Shown piece by piece: positions 26,400 to 35,797 of a stretch of 64,000 nt of DNA. The stretch covers positions 1 to 64,000 of the forward strand of contig CANQGT010000005.1 in assembly GCA_947623505.1 (NCBI GenBank). Direction: 5' to 3'. The notes beneath the pieces are model-generated. The model was not told where the DNA came from, did not search any database, and saw nothing but the letters and a program-made list of their open reading frames with translations. The translations under genes and the position numbers were made by a program. This stretch comes from an uncultured Clostridia bacterium (GTDB lineage: Bacteria > Bacillota > Clostridia > Oscillospirales > Acutalibacteraceae). Numbering within the stretch: position 1 is the first letter of the stretch; each line of letters opens with the position of its first letter.

Positions 26400-27278
26400 T
26401 TATTCTATATTCTGAATTTGCTCGCGTATTTTTTCGATTTCAGCCTTAACGTCAACCACTTTTGAGGCTATATCAACGTCACAAGCCTTGGATGCTATGG
26501 TGTTTGCCTCCCTGTTCATTTCCTGAACCAAAAAATCGAGCTTTCTGCCGACAGGCTCTCCGCAATCGAGAATTTTTTTAAACTGCGATATATGCGAACG
26601 CAGGCGAACGGTTTCCTCGGCAACAGCCACCTTATCGGCATAAATTGCTACTTCCTGCAAGATTCTGCTCTCGTCAAGCGAAGCGTCGCCCAAAAGCATA
26701 TGCACCCTGTCTATAAGTTTCTGATTGTAAATTCTGACCGTTTCGGGAGACCGCGCTTCTATAAAAGAAACGGTTTCAAGAATAAAATTGAGACGGGAAA
26801 GAATATCCTCCCTCATTTCAGCGCCCTCGGCCTCGCGCATTTCGATAAATCTGTCTACAGCGTCCTCGGCGGCTTTTTCGGCAATGCTCCATAATTTGTC
26901 CTCATCTTCATCTGATTTTCTGACTACAAGAACATCGGGAAAATGAGCTATACTGTAAGCCCCGAAATCCTCTCTAAGGCCGTAACCCTCGCTTATCTCG
27001 CGCAAAGCGTCGATATACGCGCCCGCAAGGGAATGATTTACCGCCACCTCGGTGTTATCGGCTTCAAGAGCTTCTACCGTAACAAAACAATCCACTTTAC
27101 CGCGCGATATTCTTGAATTTACATACGCCTTGAGCTTATCCTCAAGAAAAGCGTACTGCCGAGGAATTCGGCAGGAAAATTCAAAGAATTTGTGATTTAC
27201 CGATTTGATTTCGACCGTGATAACATATCCGTCGGCTTCATAGGTCGCTCTGCCGAAGCCGGTCATAGATTTCAGCAT
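26400..27278 (-). CDS. YicC family endoribonuclease-like protein
   Basis: MLKSMTGFGRATYEADGY...EIKSVNHKFFEFSCRIPR; C-terminal RLDFLVQEMNREANTIASK-type motif (RKLDFLVQEMNREANTI). Confidence 0.95.
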   Translation of the reverse strand: MLKSMTGFGRATYEADGYVITVEIKSVNHKFFEFSCRIPRQYAFLEDKLKAYVNSRISRGKVDCFVTVEALEADNTEVAVNHSLAGAYIDALREISEGYGLREDFGAYSIAHFPDVLVVRKSDEDEDKLWSIAEKAAEDAVDRFIEMREAEGAEMREDILSRLNFILETVSFIEARSPETVRIYNQKLIDRVHMLLGDASLDESRILQEVAIYADKVAVAEETVRLRSHISQFKKILDCGEPVGRKLDFLVQEMNREANTIASKACDVDIASKVVDVKAEIEKIREQIQNIE

Positions 27279-27310
27279 AAAGTTCTTCTCCGTAAAATTT
27301 TATTTAAAAA

Positions 27311-27340
27311 ATTATACGACGCCTGAATTACGCCGGTCAA
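27311..27340 (-). promoter_or_regulatory. Sigma-A promoter of the yicC-remA-gmk operon: TTGACC-18-TATAAT
   Basis: Plus-strand ATTATA at 27311-27316 and GGTCAA at 27335-27340, about 33 nt upstream of yicC. Confidence 0.65.
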
Positions 27341-27391
27341 TATTTTATTAACAATTTATTTACAATATTCATAATAAGTTTACAATTAGGC

Positions 27392-28381
27392 TTATTTATA
27401 AATTTCGGAAATGGCTTTCGCTTTATCGGCAACCATATCGGCAAGATACACGGGCTCAATCACCTTAATATCAGAACCGAACTGCATTATCCAGCTTGCA
27501 AGCCCGTCGCTTACAGACACTTCTATTACTGTTTCAAAATGCTCCGTATCCACGGCGTTCAACGGAATTTCCGAGCCGAAGCGGTCAAGCATCTGTTCGC
27601 GAAGATCGAGCGCGCACCGGAGCCGAACCGTATCCCTTGCCCCGCTGAACATATTGAATATTTTGGAAGTATAATCCGCCACGTCGAAGCCGTTTTTATA
27701 TTCCGGCAAATCGGTTACCGGACGGATCGGCTCATCAAGAATCTCCACCCTTTTCATTCTGTCGAGCCGAAGATTTAAAAGGTTATCGTATTTTGAAACG
27801 TTACATACAAGATAATAATGGTCCTCTTTCCATATAAGCGCATATGGGGAAACGGTAAATTTCTTTTCCGTGTAGCTCTTCCTGTTTTCTTTATCGATAT
27901 TTCGCCTTTTGTATGTAAATTTTACGGTGGATTTTCGGCTTATTGCCGTGTCGAGCGCGTCTATCACATAGTAAATTTCTTCATTGTCGCATTTATTTTT
28001 GTTTTCGCAGTAAACTTGGGAGCGCAGAGCCTTTACCTGATTTTCGGAGAGAAGATTTTCAAGCTTTGAGATAAGCGCTTTCGTTTTATTCGGGGTTATA
28101 AATCCTGCGGCGGAAACGGCGTCGATAAGCAAGCGTATTTCCGGTATTTCAAAATCGCGCGAGGCCATAACGAAACCGCTTTTCGGGGAACGCACCGATA
28201 TAATATCGCACCCGACGGCCTTAAGCGCCTGAACATCGGCGTAAATGCTTTTTCTTTCCGCTTTAACTCCGTTTTCCGCAAGCATTGAAATAAGCTCGGA
28301 CGTTGAAACAGGATTTTCGTCGTCCGAGTATTTTTCAAGATACCTGTAAATCATAAGAGTTTTTAATTTAGAAGTCTGCAT
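27392..28381 (-). CDS. WYL-domain transcriptional regulator (HTH + WYL)
   Basis: N-terminal HTH with VSTSELISMLAENGVKAERKSIYADVQAL; FTVSPYALIWKEDHYYLV; start at 28381 preceded by GAGGTG. Confidence 0.88.
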   Translation of the reverse strand: MQTSKLKTLMIYRYLEKYSDDENPVSTSELISMLAENGVKAERKSIYADVQALKAVGCDIISVRSPKSGFVMASRDFEIPEIRLLIDAVSAAGFITPNKTKALISKLENLLSENQVKALRSQVYCENKNKCDNEEIYYVIDALDTAISRKSTVKFTYKRRNIDKENRKSYTEKKFTVSPYALIWKEDHYYLVCNVSKYDNLLNLRLDRMKRVEILDEPIRPVTDLPEYKNGFDVADYTSKIFNMFSGARDTVRLRCALDLREQMLDRFGSEIPLNAVDTEHFETVIEVSVSDGLASWIMQFGSDIKVIEPVYLADMVADKAKAISEIYK

Positions 28382-28413
28382 AGTATCACCTCGAAAATAT
28401 TTTACCATTATTT

Positions 28414-29901
28414 TCAAAGATTTTCAACTATTGTACGAAAAATGGGACAGCAATCCCCCGCTCCGCTATTTCCGTCCTCAGTCATAACGACTATGGCGTA
28501 TTTCGGCTTTTCGTATGGGTAAACTCCCGCAAACCAGGTGTTAAGGATTTCTCTGTCGCCGTCGTATCTTCCGCTCTGCGCAGTAGACGTTTTCCCCGCG
28601 GAGGAATTGTTGTAATCCGCCGCGGCTCCGGTGCCGTCTGTTACAACGTAGCGCATATATTCGAGCAGTTTTTCCGCCGTTTCCTTTTCAATGACGCGGC
28701 GGCCGGGATTATCGGCGTATTCGGTATATGCTCCGCCGTCGCTCATTTCGCCGCGAAGTACACGAGGCGGATTGTAAATTCCTCCGTTTGCGATTGCCGC
28801 GGCAACAGAGCAAAAGAAAACGGGCGAAGCGGTGAGCCTGCCCTGACCGAAGCCGAGCAAGGCAAGCTGACCGGGCGACTGAAGCTCCTCAAGTGACGGC
28901 AGACTTCCGTTTGATTTTTTCCACTCTTCGCCGAATGAGCAGACTTGACCAAAGCCGAATTTTTCCGCCGTTTCAGTAAGCTTCTGCGCTCCGAGCTTAA
29001 GCGCAAGTTCTATAAAATAGCAGTTGCAGGAATTCGCGAGCGCTTCTTTTATGTGCTGCAAACCGTGTTCTTTCTTTTTCTGGCAGGAAAACACCGTGTC
29101 GCCCACCGTTGTTTCGCCCTTGCATTCATATAGAATATCGATTTTGTTTTCTATCGCGCAGGCGGAAACTACAAGCTTAAAAACAGAACCGACCGCATAC
29201 GGCATAAAGGCTCTGTAAAGATGATCGTAAGGCTTGCTGAAAGCGGCGAGAATTTCGCCCGTTTCAACGTCCGCTACCACTACCGCTCCTTTTTCCATTT
29301 CCGCCGCCGCGTTTTCAACCGTTTTCTGAATTTCCTTATCTATCGTAAGAACAGGGCCGTATTCTGAATAATAATTATCGTCCGTAACGGTTCCGCCGTC
29401 TCCCTCAAGCAGTCTGCCCTTCGCGTCTATTGTAAAATTTACCTTTTTTGAGCCTATCTCCCGTGAATAATACTTTTCGCATTCCTCAACAAGCATTGCG
29501 GCGGGGATATCGCTTTTGTGCCGTTTTTTTACCTCAATTATTTTTATGTTATCGCATTTTTCAAAATAGCTTATGTCTTTTACAACAGGATATCCCTCGC
29601 GCAGTTCTTTAATAATGTCGCTTCTTTCCTCATATGAAAAAAGCCTTTCGAGCTCGGCAAGGCACTTTTCGTTCGGCCGTATCACCGCTTTCAATGCGTC
29701 TGAGTTATTTGTCAGCTTGGAATAATTCCTGTCGTAAACCGTAGGATAAAGCGTGTCAATCGTCAGAGTATAGCTGTTGTAGCCGCTCGATACCGTGTAA
29801 TCGCCGCTGAAAACAATATATCCCATACGGCCGATTATACCTGAAAACGCCAAAGCGAAAGCCGCAGCGATAACGATCATTCTTTTTTTCAAAAAAAGCA
29901 C
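28414..29901 (-). CDS. Class B penicillin-binding protein-like transpeptidase with KTS in place of KTG
   Basis: GSVFKLV (SxxK), SCN (SxN), SAGKTSTAQSG, WFAGVYPYEKPKYAIVV. Confidence 0.88.
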   Translation of the reverse strand: MLFLKKRMIVIAAAFALAFSGIIGRMGYIVFSGDYTVSSGYNSYTLTIDTLYPTVYDRNYSKLTNNSDALKAVIRPNEKCLAELERLFSYEERSDIIKELREGYPVVKDISYFEKCDNIKIIEVKKRHKSDIPAAMLVEECEKYYSREIGSKKVNFTIDAKGRLLEGDGGTVTDDNYYSEYGPVLTIDKEIQKTVENAAAEMEKGAVVVADVETGEILAAFSKPYDHLYRAFMPYAVGSVFKLVVSACAIENKIDILYECKGETTVGDTVFSCQKKKEHGLQHIKEALANSCNCYFIELALKLGAQKLTETAEKFGFGQVCSFGEEWKKSNGSLPSLEELQSPGQLALLGFGQGRLTASPVFFCSVAAAIANGGIYNPPRVLRGEMSDGGAYTEYADNPGRRVIEKETAEKLLEYMRYVVTDGTGAAADYNNSSAGKTSTAQSGRYDGDREILNTWFAGVYPYEKPKYAIVVMTEDGNSGAGDCCPIFRTIVENL

Positions 29902-29931
29902 CCCCGTATATTATTTACGGAGGCGTTAAAG

Positions 29932-31164
29932 TTAATCTCTTTTTCTTCTGAAAAGCGCGCTTGGCGATATATCTAAAGAGCAGTCAAACGAATATGTATC
30001 GGTGGCTTTGTTTGCGGCGCTTACCTTTTCGCCGTCGTTTTCATTTACCAATCCGGAGACTTTTATTTTGAAAGGCGGTTTGAAGGGCTCCAAAATTTCG
30101 AGTTCTTCTCCCTCAAAAAATCTGTTGCGCTGGTCTACAAAAATTCTTGAACCCTCTTGCCTGTTATAGAGAGCGCAAACGTCCCACTGCCTTATATATC
30201 CGCCGTTATCGAGCGTTTGCCCGTTTTTCATTCTTCCGAAATAAAAGCCCGTGGAATATTCTCGGTGGCTTATTTTACCCATTTCCTCAATTATCCAACT
30301 GTCGGGCACATAATTTTCGCTCGGAGAGGCGGCATAGCCGTCGAGCGCGGCTCTGTAAGCGTTTGTAACAGCCGCGGTGTAATATTCGCTCTTTGCCCTG
30401 CCCTCAATTTTAAATGAATTTATACCGGCGCTTATGAGCTCGGGTATATGCTCAATCATACAGAGATCGCGTGAATTTAAGATATAAGTGCCGCCGTCTT
30501 CTTCCTCGATTGGGAAAAAGATACCGGGGCGCGTTTCCTCGGTCAGACGGTATTTCCAGCGGCAGGGCTGAGCGCAGTCTCCCCTGTTAGCGTCTCTTCC
30601 CGCCATATAGTCGGATAGAATACATCTTCCGCTGAAGCTCATACACATCGCGCCGTGAACAAAGGTTTCAATTTCAAGCCCGTCAGGCGTTTTATCTCTT
30701 ATTGATTTGATCTCGCCAAGAGTAAGTTCCCTTGCGAGAACAACTCTTTTGGCTCCCATTTCGTAAAAAGCGCGCGCCGATTCGTAATTAACTATCCCCG
30801 CTTGTGTGGAAATATGAACGTCCGTATTCGGGGCGTATTTTTTCGCGAGGGACAAAACGCCCATATCGGCGATGATAAGTGCGTCAACACCGATTTCGGC
30901 GGCATATGAAAGAAAATCGGGCAATTCGGGAATTTCTTCGTTTCGCGGCAGCGTATTGCAGGTCAAATACAGCTTTTTTCCGCGGGAATGAACAAAATCA
31001 ACAGCTTCTTTAAGCTGAAACGAATCAAAATTCGCGGGATTTGAACGCATACCGAACGAAGTTCCGCCAACATAGACGGCGTCCGCTCCGAAATCAACGG
31101 CGTATCTCAGCCTCAGCCCGTCGCCCGCGGGAGACAGTAATTCGGGAATAATCATACTCATCAC
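29932..31164 (-). CDS. Peptidase U32 family protein
   Basis: PELLSPAGDGLRLRYAVDFGADAVYVGG; FVHGAMCMSFSGRC; NRGDCAQPCRWKY. Confidence 0.95.
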   Translation of the reverse strand: MMSMIIPELLSPAGDGLRLRYAVDFGADAVYVGGTSFGMRSNPANFDSFQLKEAVDFVHSRGKKLYLTCNTLPRNEEIPELPDFLSYAAEIGVDALIIADMGVLSLAKKYAPNTDVHISTQAGIVNYESARAFYEMGAKRVVLARELTLGEIKSIRDKTPDGLEIETFVHGAMCMSFSGRCILSDYMAGRDANRGDCAQPCRWKYRLTEETRPGIFFPIEEEDGGTYILNSRDLCMIEHIPELISAGINSFKIEGRAKSEYYTAAVTNAYRAALDGYAASPSENYVPDSWIIEEMGKISHREYSTGFYFGRMKNGQTLDNGGYIRQWDVCALYNRQEGSRIFVDQRNRFFEGEELEILEPFKPPFKIKVSGLVNENDGEKVSAANKATDTYSFDCSLDISPSALFRRKRD

Positions 31165-32423
31165 AGCAGATACGGCGCGTATTTCTGAATAAGAGATCTA
31201 AATTCGGAATTTGTTTTCGCCGTGTAAATATTTCTGTTAATATCGTGGAAGAAGAAATAGCAGTCGGTATCTTTCGGATAAAGCGCCGCCTTTATTGCCG
31301 CAATGCCGGGATTGCATATTGGCCCTTCAGGAAGGCCCTCAACATTTGAGCTTATCTGCGTGTTGTAGTACGAGAGATAATAATCCGCTGAATGTCCTGT
31401 CGTTCCTATAGCGGATGAAAGCTTGCTCGTTATATAGTCCGACGTGGACTGGCAGCCGAGTGACGGCCAGTTGGTTGGATCCTTAAGCCTGTTTTCGATT
31501 ATTCCGGCAATAACGGGCATTTGATCGTTGTTTGCGGCCTCCGCCTGAATGATCGAAGCTATAATAATTATCTCGTGCATTGTAAAGCCGAGCTCCTCGG
31601 CACGCTTTCGGTATTCCTCCGTGATTTTATTTTCCGTGTTTTTTAGGAATGTTTCAATGACCGAGGCGGGGCTTTGGCCGATATAAAAATCGTAAGTATC
31701 GGGGAAAAGGTAGCCCTCAAGCCTGAACGGAACAGTCTCGCTGTAGGTAAGAGATGAAACGAGTGAATAGGAAAACTGAGTGTTTTGGACAACTGAAATA
31801 AACGCGTTTTTATCGGATATAACTTCGTTGTCAACAAGTCTTTTCGTTATATCCGCCATTGTATATCCTTCGGGGAAGGTCAGTCTCACGGTTTCGGCGG
31901 TGTCGGCCTTTCCGAGCATTGTGATAAGCATATTTTCAAACCCCATCTTACCGTTCAGACTGTAAGAACCGGGTTCAAAAGGTCCGTCAAGAGAAGTCTG
32001 CCTGCTTAAAAGAGTTGTTTCGAGTTTTACAAGCAGCTTGCAGAAATTTTTGCAGGTTATAAGCTTGTTTTCAGCAAGAATATCTATGGCATCATAAGGA
32101 GATTTAAGTTCCTGATTATAGCTTACCGTGACGCTGTCTTTCGATTTAGTCATACCGAAAAGGTCATTAAGACATAAAATAGCGTAAACGGAAATAACCG
32201 CGGAAACACAAAAAACTATAATAAAAAACATATAGGTGGAGAGCACTGTGGTGCCCTTTTTCTTTTTGTTTTTTAAGGTAGCCTGCGGGAAATTACCGTT
32301 TGTTTTTTTGTAATCCCTTATGATCTTAGCGTAATCCTCGTTAGAAAAATAAATATCCCTGCTTCCCGTATCAGCGTCAACAGGATTTGTGCCGGATTCG
32401 TTGGGCTCAAAATAATCAGGCAT
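31161..32423 (-). CDS. mltG: Endolytic transglycosylase MltG
   Basis: TM N-terminus; LEGYLFPDTYDF, IIIASIIQAEAAN, PICNPGIAAIKAALYP. Confidence 0.94.
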   Translation of the reverse strand: MPDYFEPNESGTNPVDADTGSRDIYFSNEDYAKIIRDYKKTNGNFPQATLKNKKKKGTTVLSTYMFFIIVFCVSAVISVYAILCLNDLFGMTKSKDSVTVSYNQELKSPYDAIDILAENKLITCKNFCKLLVKLETTLLSRQTSLDGPFEPGSYSLNGKMGFENMLITMLGKADTAETVRLTFPEGYTMADITKRLVDNEVISDKNAFISVVQNTQFSYSLVSSLTYSETVPFRLEGYLFPDTYDFYIGQSPASVIETFLKNTENKITEEYRKRAEELGFTMHEIIIIASIIQAEAANNDQMPVIAGIIENRLKDPTNWPSLGCQSTSDYITSKLSSAIGTTGHSADYYLSYYNTQISSNVEGLPEGPICNPGIAAIKAALYPKDTDCYFFFHDINRNIYTAKTNSEFRSLIQKYAPYLL

Positions 32424-32436
32424 ATTTTCATCCTCC

Positions 32437-32994
32437 TTAAAGGCAAATTATTCCGCTTTCGGTGGCAACGCAATCAACATTAACGTCGTGCTTTTCGTGC
32501 GGCAACGAGCCGCACAAACAGATATTATAGCATAAACCTACGGAAAATAAAGCGGATTTTATTAAAAATTTATCGTAATAGCCTTTTCCGTAGCCGAGTC
32601 TGAAACCGTTTTCGTCAAAGGCAACGCCCGGAACTATACATAACCCGCCGCTGAAATCGGCGGCTTTTTCGCAGACTTCCGGATTTGGCTCCATAATTCC
32701 GAAACTGCCCTTTGCAAGTTGTTTTTCGGAATCGATAAAGTAAAAGCTCATATTACCCTGCGCGTCGTCGCACCGAGGCAGAGCAAGCCTTTTACCGGCC
32801 TCAACAGTCTTTTTAAGAATAAGCGCAGTATCGACCTCATCTTTCAAGGCGCAATAGCAGAAAACGTTTTCGGCGCTTTTATACATATCGGAGCAAAGAA
32901 CAGAAGAACAAATAGCATTATCCTTTTTGTTTTTGCCGTCAACGCTTCTTCTGAGTTCAAGATAATATTTTCTCAGTTCGCTCTTTATCTGCAT
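32437..32994 (-). CDS. 5-formyltetrahydrofolate cyclo-ligase
   Basis: IVPGVAFDENGFRLGYGKGYYDKFL. Confidence 0.93.
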   Translation of the reverse strand: MQIKSELRKYYLELRRSVDGKNKKDNAICSSVLCSDMYKSAENVFCYCALKDEVDTALILKKTVEAGKRLALPRCDDAQGNMSFYFIDSEKQLAKGSFGIMEPNPEVCEKAADFSGGLCIVPGVAFDENGFRLGYGKGYYDKFLIKSALFSVGLCYNICLCGSLPHEKHDVNVDCVATESGIICL

Positions 32995-33524
32995 TGTATC
33001 GTGCTTCTGATTTCCTCGGCAACGTCGTTGCCAACAAGTTCCTTAACTATCTCGAGGCCGAATTCAACCGAAACTCCCGCGCCTTTAGCGGTGATGAAAT
33101 CGCCGTCCGTAACAACATAGCCGTCCGAAATAACGGCGCCCTCGAGAGAATCCTCAAATCCGGGATAGCAAGTCGCCTTTTTCCCTTTCAAAAGCCCTTT
33201 ATGACCGAGAAGTGAAGGCCCGGCGCAAATCGCGCATATAAGTAGCCCGTTTTCGGCAGCCTCGTCCACAACGGCCTGGACAAAATGAGATTTTTCAAGA
33301 TTTATAACGCCCTGCGTTCCCCCGGGAATAACGATTGCCTCCGCGTCGGAAAAATCAAATTCATCGGCTGTAATATCAGCCGCGACCGATATGCCGCAGG
33401 ATGAAACAACGTTTTTGGAATAAACGCCGACCGTTGTTACTTCAATCTTGGCGCGCCTTAACATATCCACCGGAGCCATTGCCTCGATGGTCTCAAAGCC
33501 GTCGGCAAGCAACACATAAACCAT
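32985..33524 (-). CDS. DJ-1/PfpI family protein
   Basis: VLLADGFETIEAMAPVDMLRRA; LLICAICAGPSLLG nucleophile elbow. Confidence 0.93.
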   Translation of the reverse strand: MVYVLLADGFETIEAMAPVDMLRRAKIEVTTVGVYSKNVVSSCGISVAADITADEFDFSDAEAIVIPGGTQGVINLEKSHFVQAVVDEAAENGLLICAICAGPSLLGHKGLLKGKKATCYPGFEDSLEGAVISDGYVVTDGDFITAKGAGVSVEFGLEIVKELVGNDVAEEIRSTIQCR

Positions 33525-33537
33525 AATTATTCTCCCC

Positions 33538-34056
33538 TTATCTTTTTAAGCCGGTAAAACCCGGCGGAAAATCGGTTTTTGAATAAACCATACCCTTTGG
33601 AAAAGCGTAATCGCTTCCCTCATACAGATATGAAACAATATCTTCCGCTTCGTCAAATTCAACGCTATCGGCGAATTTGCCGCAGGAAAACAGCTTTGTT
33701 TCAAATCCGAAATTTGAATAATAATCAAACAGGCCGTCGTTTGCGGGAATCAGCCAAAGAAAATCACAGTCGAGCGACTTTGCGTAATCGATAAGTGCTC
33801 CTGCGTACCCATTGCCGCGAAATTCACGCTTGGTGCAGACGGCATAAATATACTTTCCGTATAATGAAGCGTATTTGCAGTCAACAAGAAAAAGCATTGA
33901 AACAAGAGCGCCGTCCGCGAATAAGCCGAGGCATTTTTTGTGTTCGCAATTTACAAGAAAATATTCGATTTCCTCTGATGAATCGCCGAAAACTTCGCTC
34001 CAAAGGGAAATTATCCGGTTTCTGTCTTCGGTAAACGCAATTCTTTCAGCCTTCAT
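33538..34056 (-). CDS. GNAT family N-acetyltransferase
   Basis: YIYAVCTKREFRGNGYAGALIDYAK; start set at MKAERIAF. Confidence 0.85.
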   Translation of the reverse strand: MKAERIAFTEDRNRIISLWSEVFGDSSEEIEYFLVNCEHKKCLGLFADGALVSMLFLVDCKYASLYGKYIYAVCTKREFRGNGYAGALIDYAKSLDCDFLWLIPANDGLFDYYSNFGFETKLFSCGKFADSVEFDEAEDIVSYLYEGSDYAFPKGMVYSKTDFPPGFTGLKR

Positions 34057-34936
34057 AAACAGCGGTTTCCTTTTTAAGCCATATCGCGGGATGATACGAC
34101 TGCTTCGCCTTTCTGAGCCCCTCAAGGCCGAGATCCTCTTCCCTGTTAACGTATTCGTAACCGTCAAGAAGAAGTCTTTTTGCAAATTCACGGTTTATGA
34201 TCGCGTATGCTCCGTGCTCGCCCGACGGCGCTTTTTCAAAATGGGACACAAAGCAAGTGTCGTTAATTTTCTCTCCGTAAGTATATGCGATAATTTTGCC
34301 GTGAACACGGATAGCGCCGCCCTTAAAGCCGAGCTTACCGTAATTTTCAAAACCGGTGAGCACCGCTTCAAATTCAAGCGAATAATCGGGATCGTCGTCA
34401 TCCCTGCTTTTTATCCATTCAGAATGGCAGTCTATACATTCCGGAATATTTGACTCCGAAAGCTCCTCATAGCTCCAATCGGTATTATTGCGCTCAAAAT
34501 TAGCAATATGATTTCTTTTGCCGTGATATTTTTTCCCTTTAAGTTCGGCAAGATCGATTACATTATAGATATAATCGTTGCAGCCGTCGTCGTAAATATA
34601 TGAAAACTTGCCGGGAAAATATTTTTCAAGCAGTTCCCTGTAGCTTTCCGTAACACCGTATAGCTTCGGCTTTATTCCGAGTTCACCGGCGTCGCCGATA
34701 ATCATTTCAACAGCGTCTTTAAAATCACCCTTGCCTATGGGCAGAGAATACGAAATATCGGTTTTACCCCATCTGCAAATGAAAAAATCCTTATAAAACA
34801 CTATTTTGGTGGCGTAAGCCGTCCTCCAAAGATAAACGCTACCGAAAGAATACTCGCAGTTCATACTGTGAGCTTGTGCAAAACATTCGATTACCCTGCT
34901 TCGGTCGCTCAATTCGGGAGTTTTGAAATTTAACAT
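34046..34936 (-). CDS. DUF2156 (phosphatidylglycerol lysyltransferase C-terminal-like) protein
   Basis: GKKYHGKRNHIANFERN; YAIINREFAKRLLLDGYEYVNREEDLGLEGLRKAKQSYHP. Confidence 0.88.
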   Translation of the reverse strand: MLNFKTPELSDRSRVIECFAQAHSMNCEYSFGSVYLWRTAYATKIVFYKDFFICRWGKTDISYSLPIGKGDFKDAVEMIIGDAGELGIKPKLYGVTESYRELLEKYFPGKFSYIYDDGCNDYIYNVIDLAELKGKKYHGKRNHIANFERNNTDWSYEELSESNIPECIDCHSEWIKSRDDDDPDYSLEFEAVLTGFENYGKLGFKGGAIRVHGKIIAYTYGEKINDTCFVSHFEKAPSGEHGAYAIINREFAKRLLLDGYEYVNREEDLGLEGLRKAKQSYHPAIWLKKETAVYEG

Positions 34937-35595
34937 AATTCCTCTCTTATTATTTCAATTATTTCAGAATGTATATCCTTAATATCTCGCGGTAAATCGC
35001 CTTTCGCGCAGTTGATTACCTTCCAGCCCTGTTTTTTTGCGGTATAAAGCGCCGCTTCCCGGCATTTTAAAAGAAAGGCTCTGTCTGCCTCGTGAACGTC
35101 CTTTCTGCCCTCGTCGCCATTGTATCTTGACGACATAAGCCTTTGGGAAATATCCACCGGCATATCGAGAAAAATAACGAGATCGGGAGCGGGAATACCG
35201 ATTTTTTTATATTCAAAATCAGCGCTCCATTCAAGATATTCGTCCCATTCGTTTTTGGGAATTTTTTCCATTTGATAAATGGAATTAGACGTTGCGTAAC
35301 GGTCGGCAAGTATGACCGTTCCGCTTTCGTATTCTTTCTGCCAGCCGAGGCGGAAAGAAGCGTATCTGTCTACGGCGTAAAACGCTCCGGCGGCGTAGGC
35401 GTTAACGTCGCCTGCTGATGTGCCGAACTCGCCGGCCAGATACATTTTTACGAGCGCGCTCGACGGGCTTTCGTAATCGGGCAGCTTGATTTTTTTAAAC
35501 TTTACGCCGCCGTCTTCAAAATACTTTTCAACAAGCCCTACTTGCGTTGATTTTCCGCTGCCGTCAAGCCCCTCAATTATTATCAGTTTTTTCAT
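34930..35595 (-). CDS. tmk: Thymidylate kinase
   Basis: IIEGLDGSGKSTQVGLVEKYF; DRYATSNSIYQ. Confidence 0.9.
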   Translation of the reverse strand: MKKLIIIEGLDGSGKSTQVGLVEKYFEDGGVKFKKIKLPDYESPSSALVKMYLAGEFGTSAGDVNAYAAGAFYAVDRYASFRLGWQKEYESGTVILADRYATSNSIYQMEKIPKNEWDEYLEWSADFEYKKIGIPAPDLVIFLDMPVDISQRLMSSRYNGDEGRKDVHEADRAFLLKCREAALYTAKKQGWKVINCAKGDLPRDIKDIHSEIIEIIREELC

Positions 35596-35797
35596 TTTTT
35601 CTTTTTATTTTCCTTTTATTTCCCTGTTCGTCAACAACATAAGTGTTTTCAAGCTGACCTATAAGGCTTTGCCTGAAACCGTCAATATATAATCTGCGAA
35701 GGGCCGCTTGCTCTTCTTTTTCCTCATCGCTCAGCTTCTGCGTTTTTGATTTGCGGGCAAGTTCATTTATTCTGTTTATCTGTTCAGGTGTTATCAT
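35573..35797 (-). CDS. DUF896 family protein (YnzC-like)
   Basis: INRINELARKSKTQKLSDEEKEEQAALRRLYIDGFRQSLIGQLENTYVVDEQGN; TAATG overlap with rpoD. Confidence 0.92.
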   Translation of the reverse strand: MITPEQINRINELARKSKTQKLSDEEKEEQAALRRLYIDGFRQSLIGQLENTYVVDEQGNKRKIKRKNEKTDNN

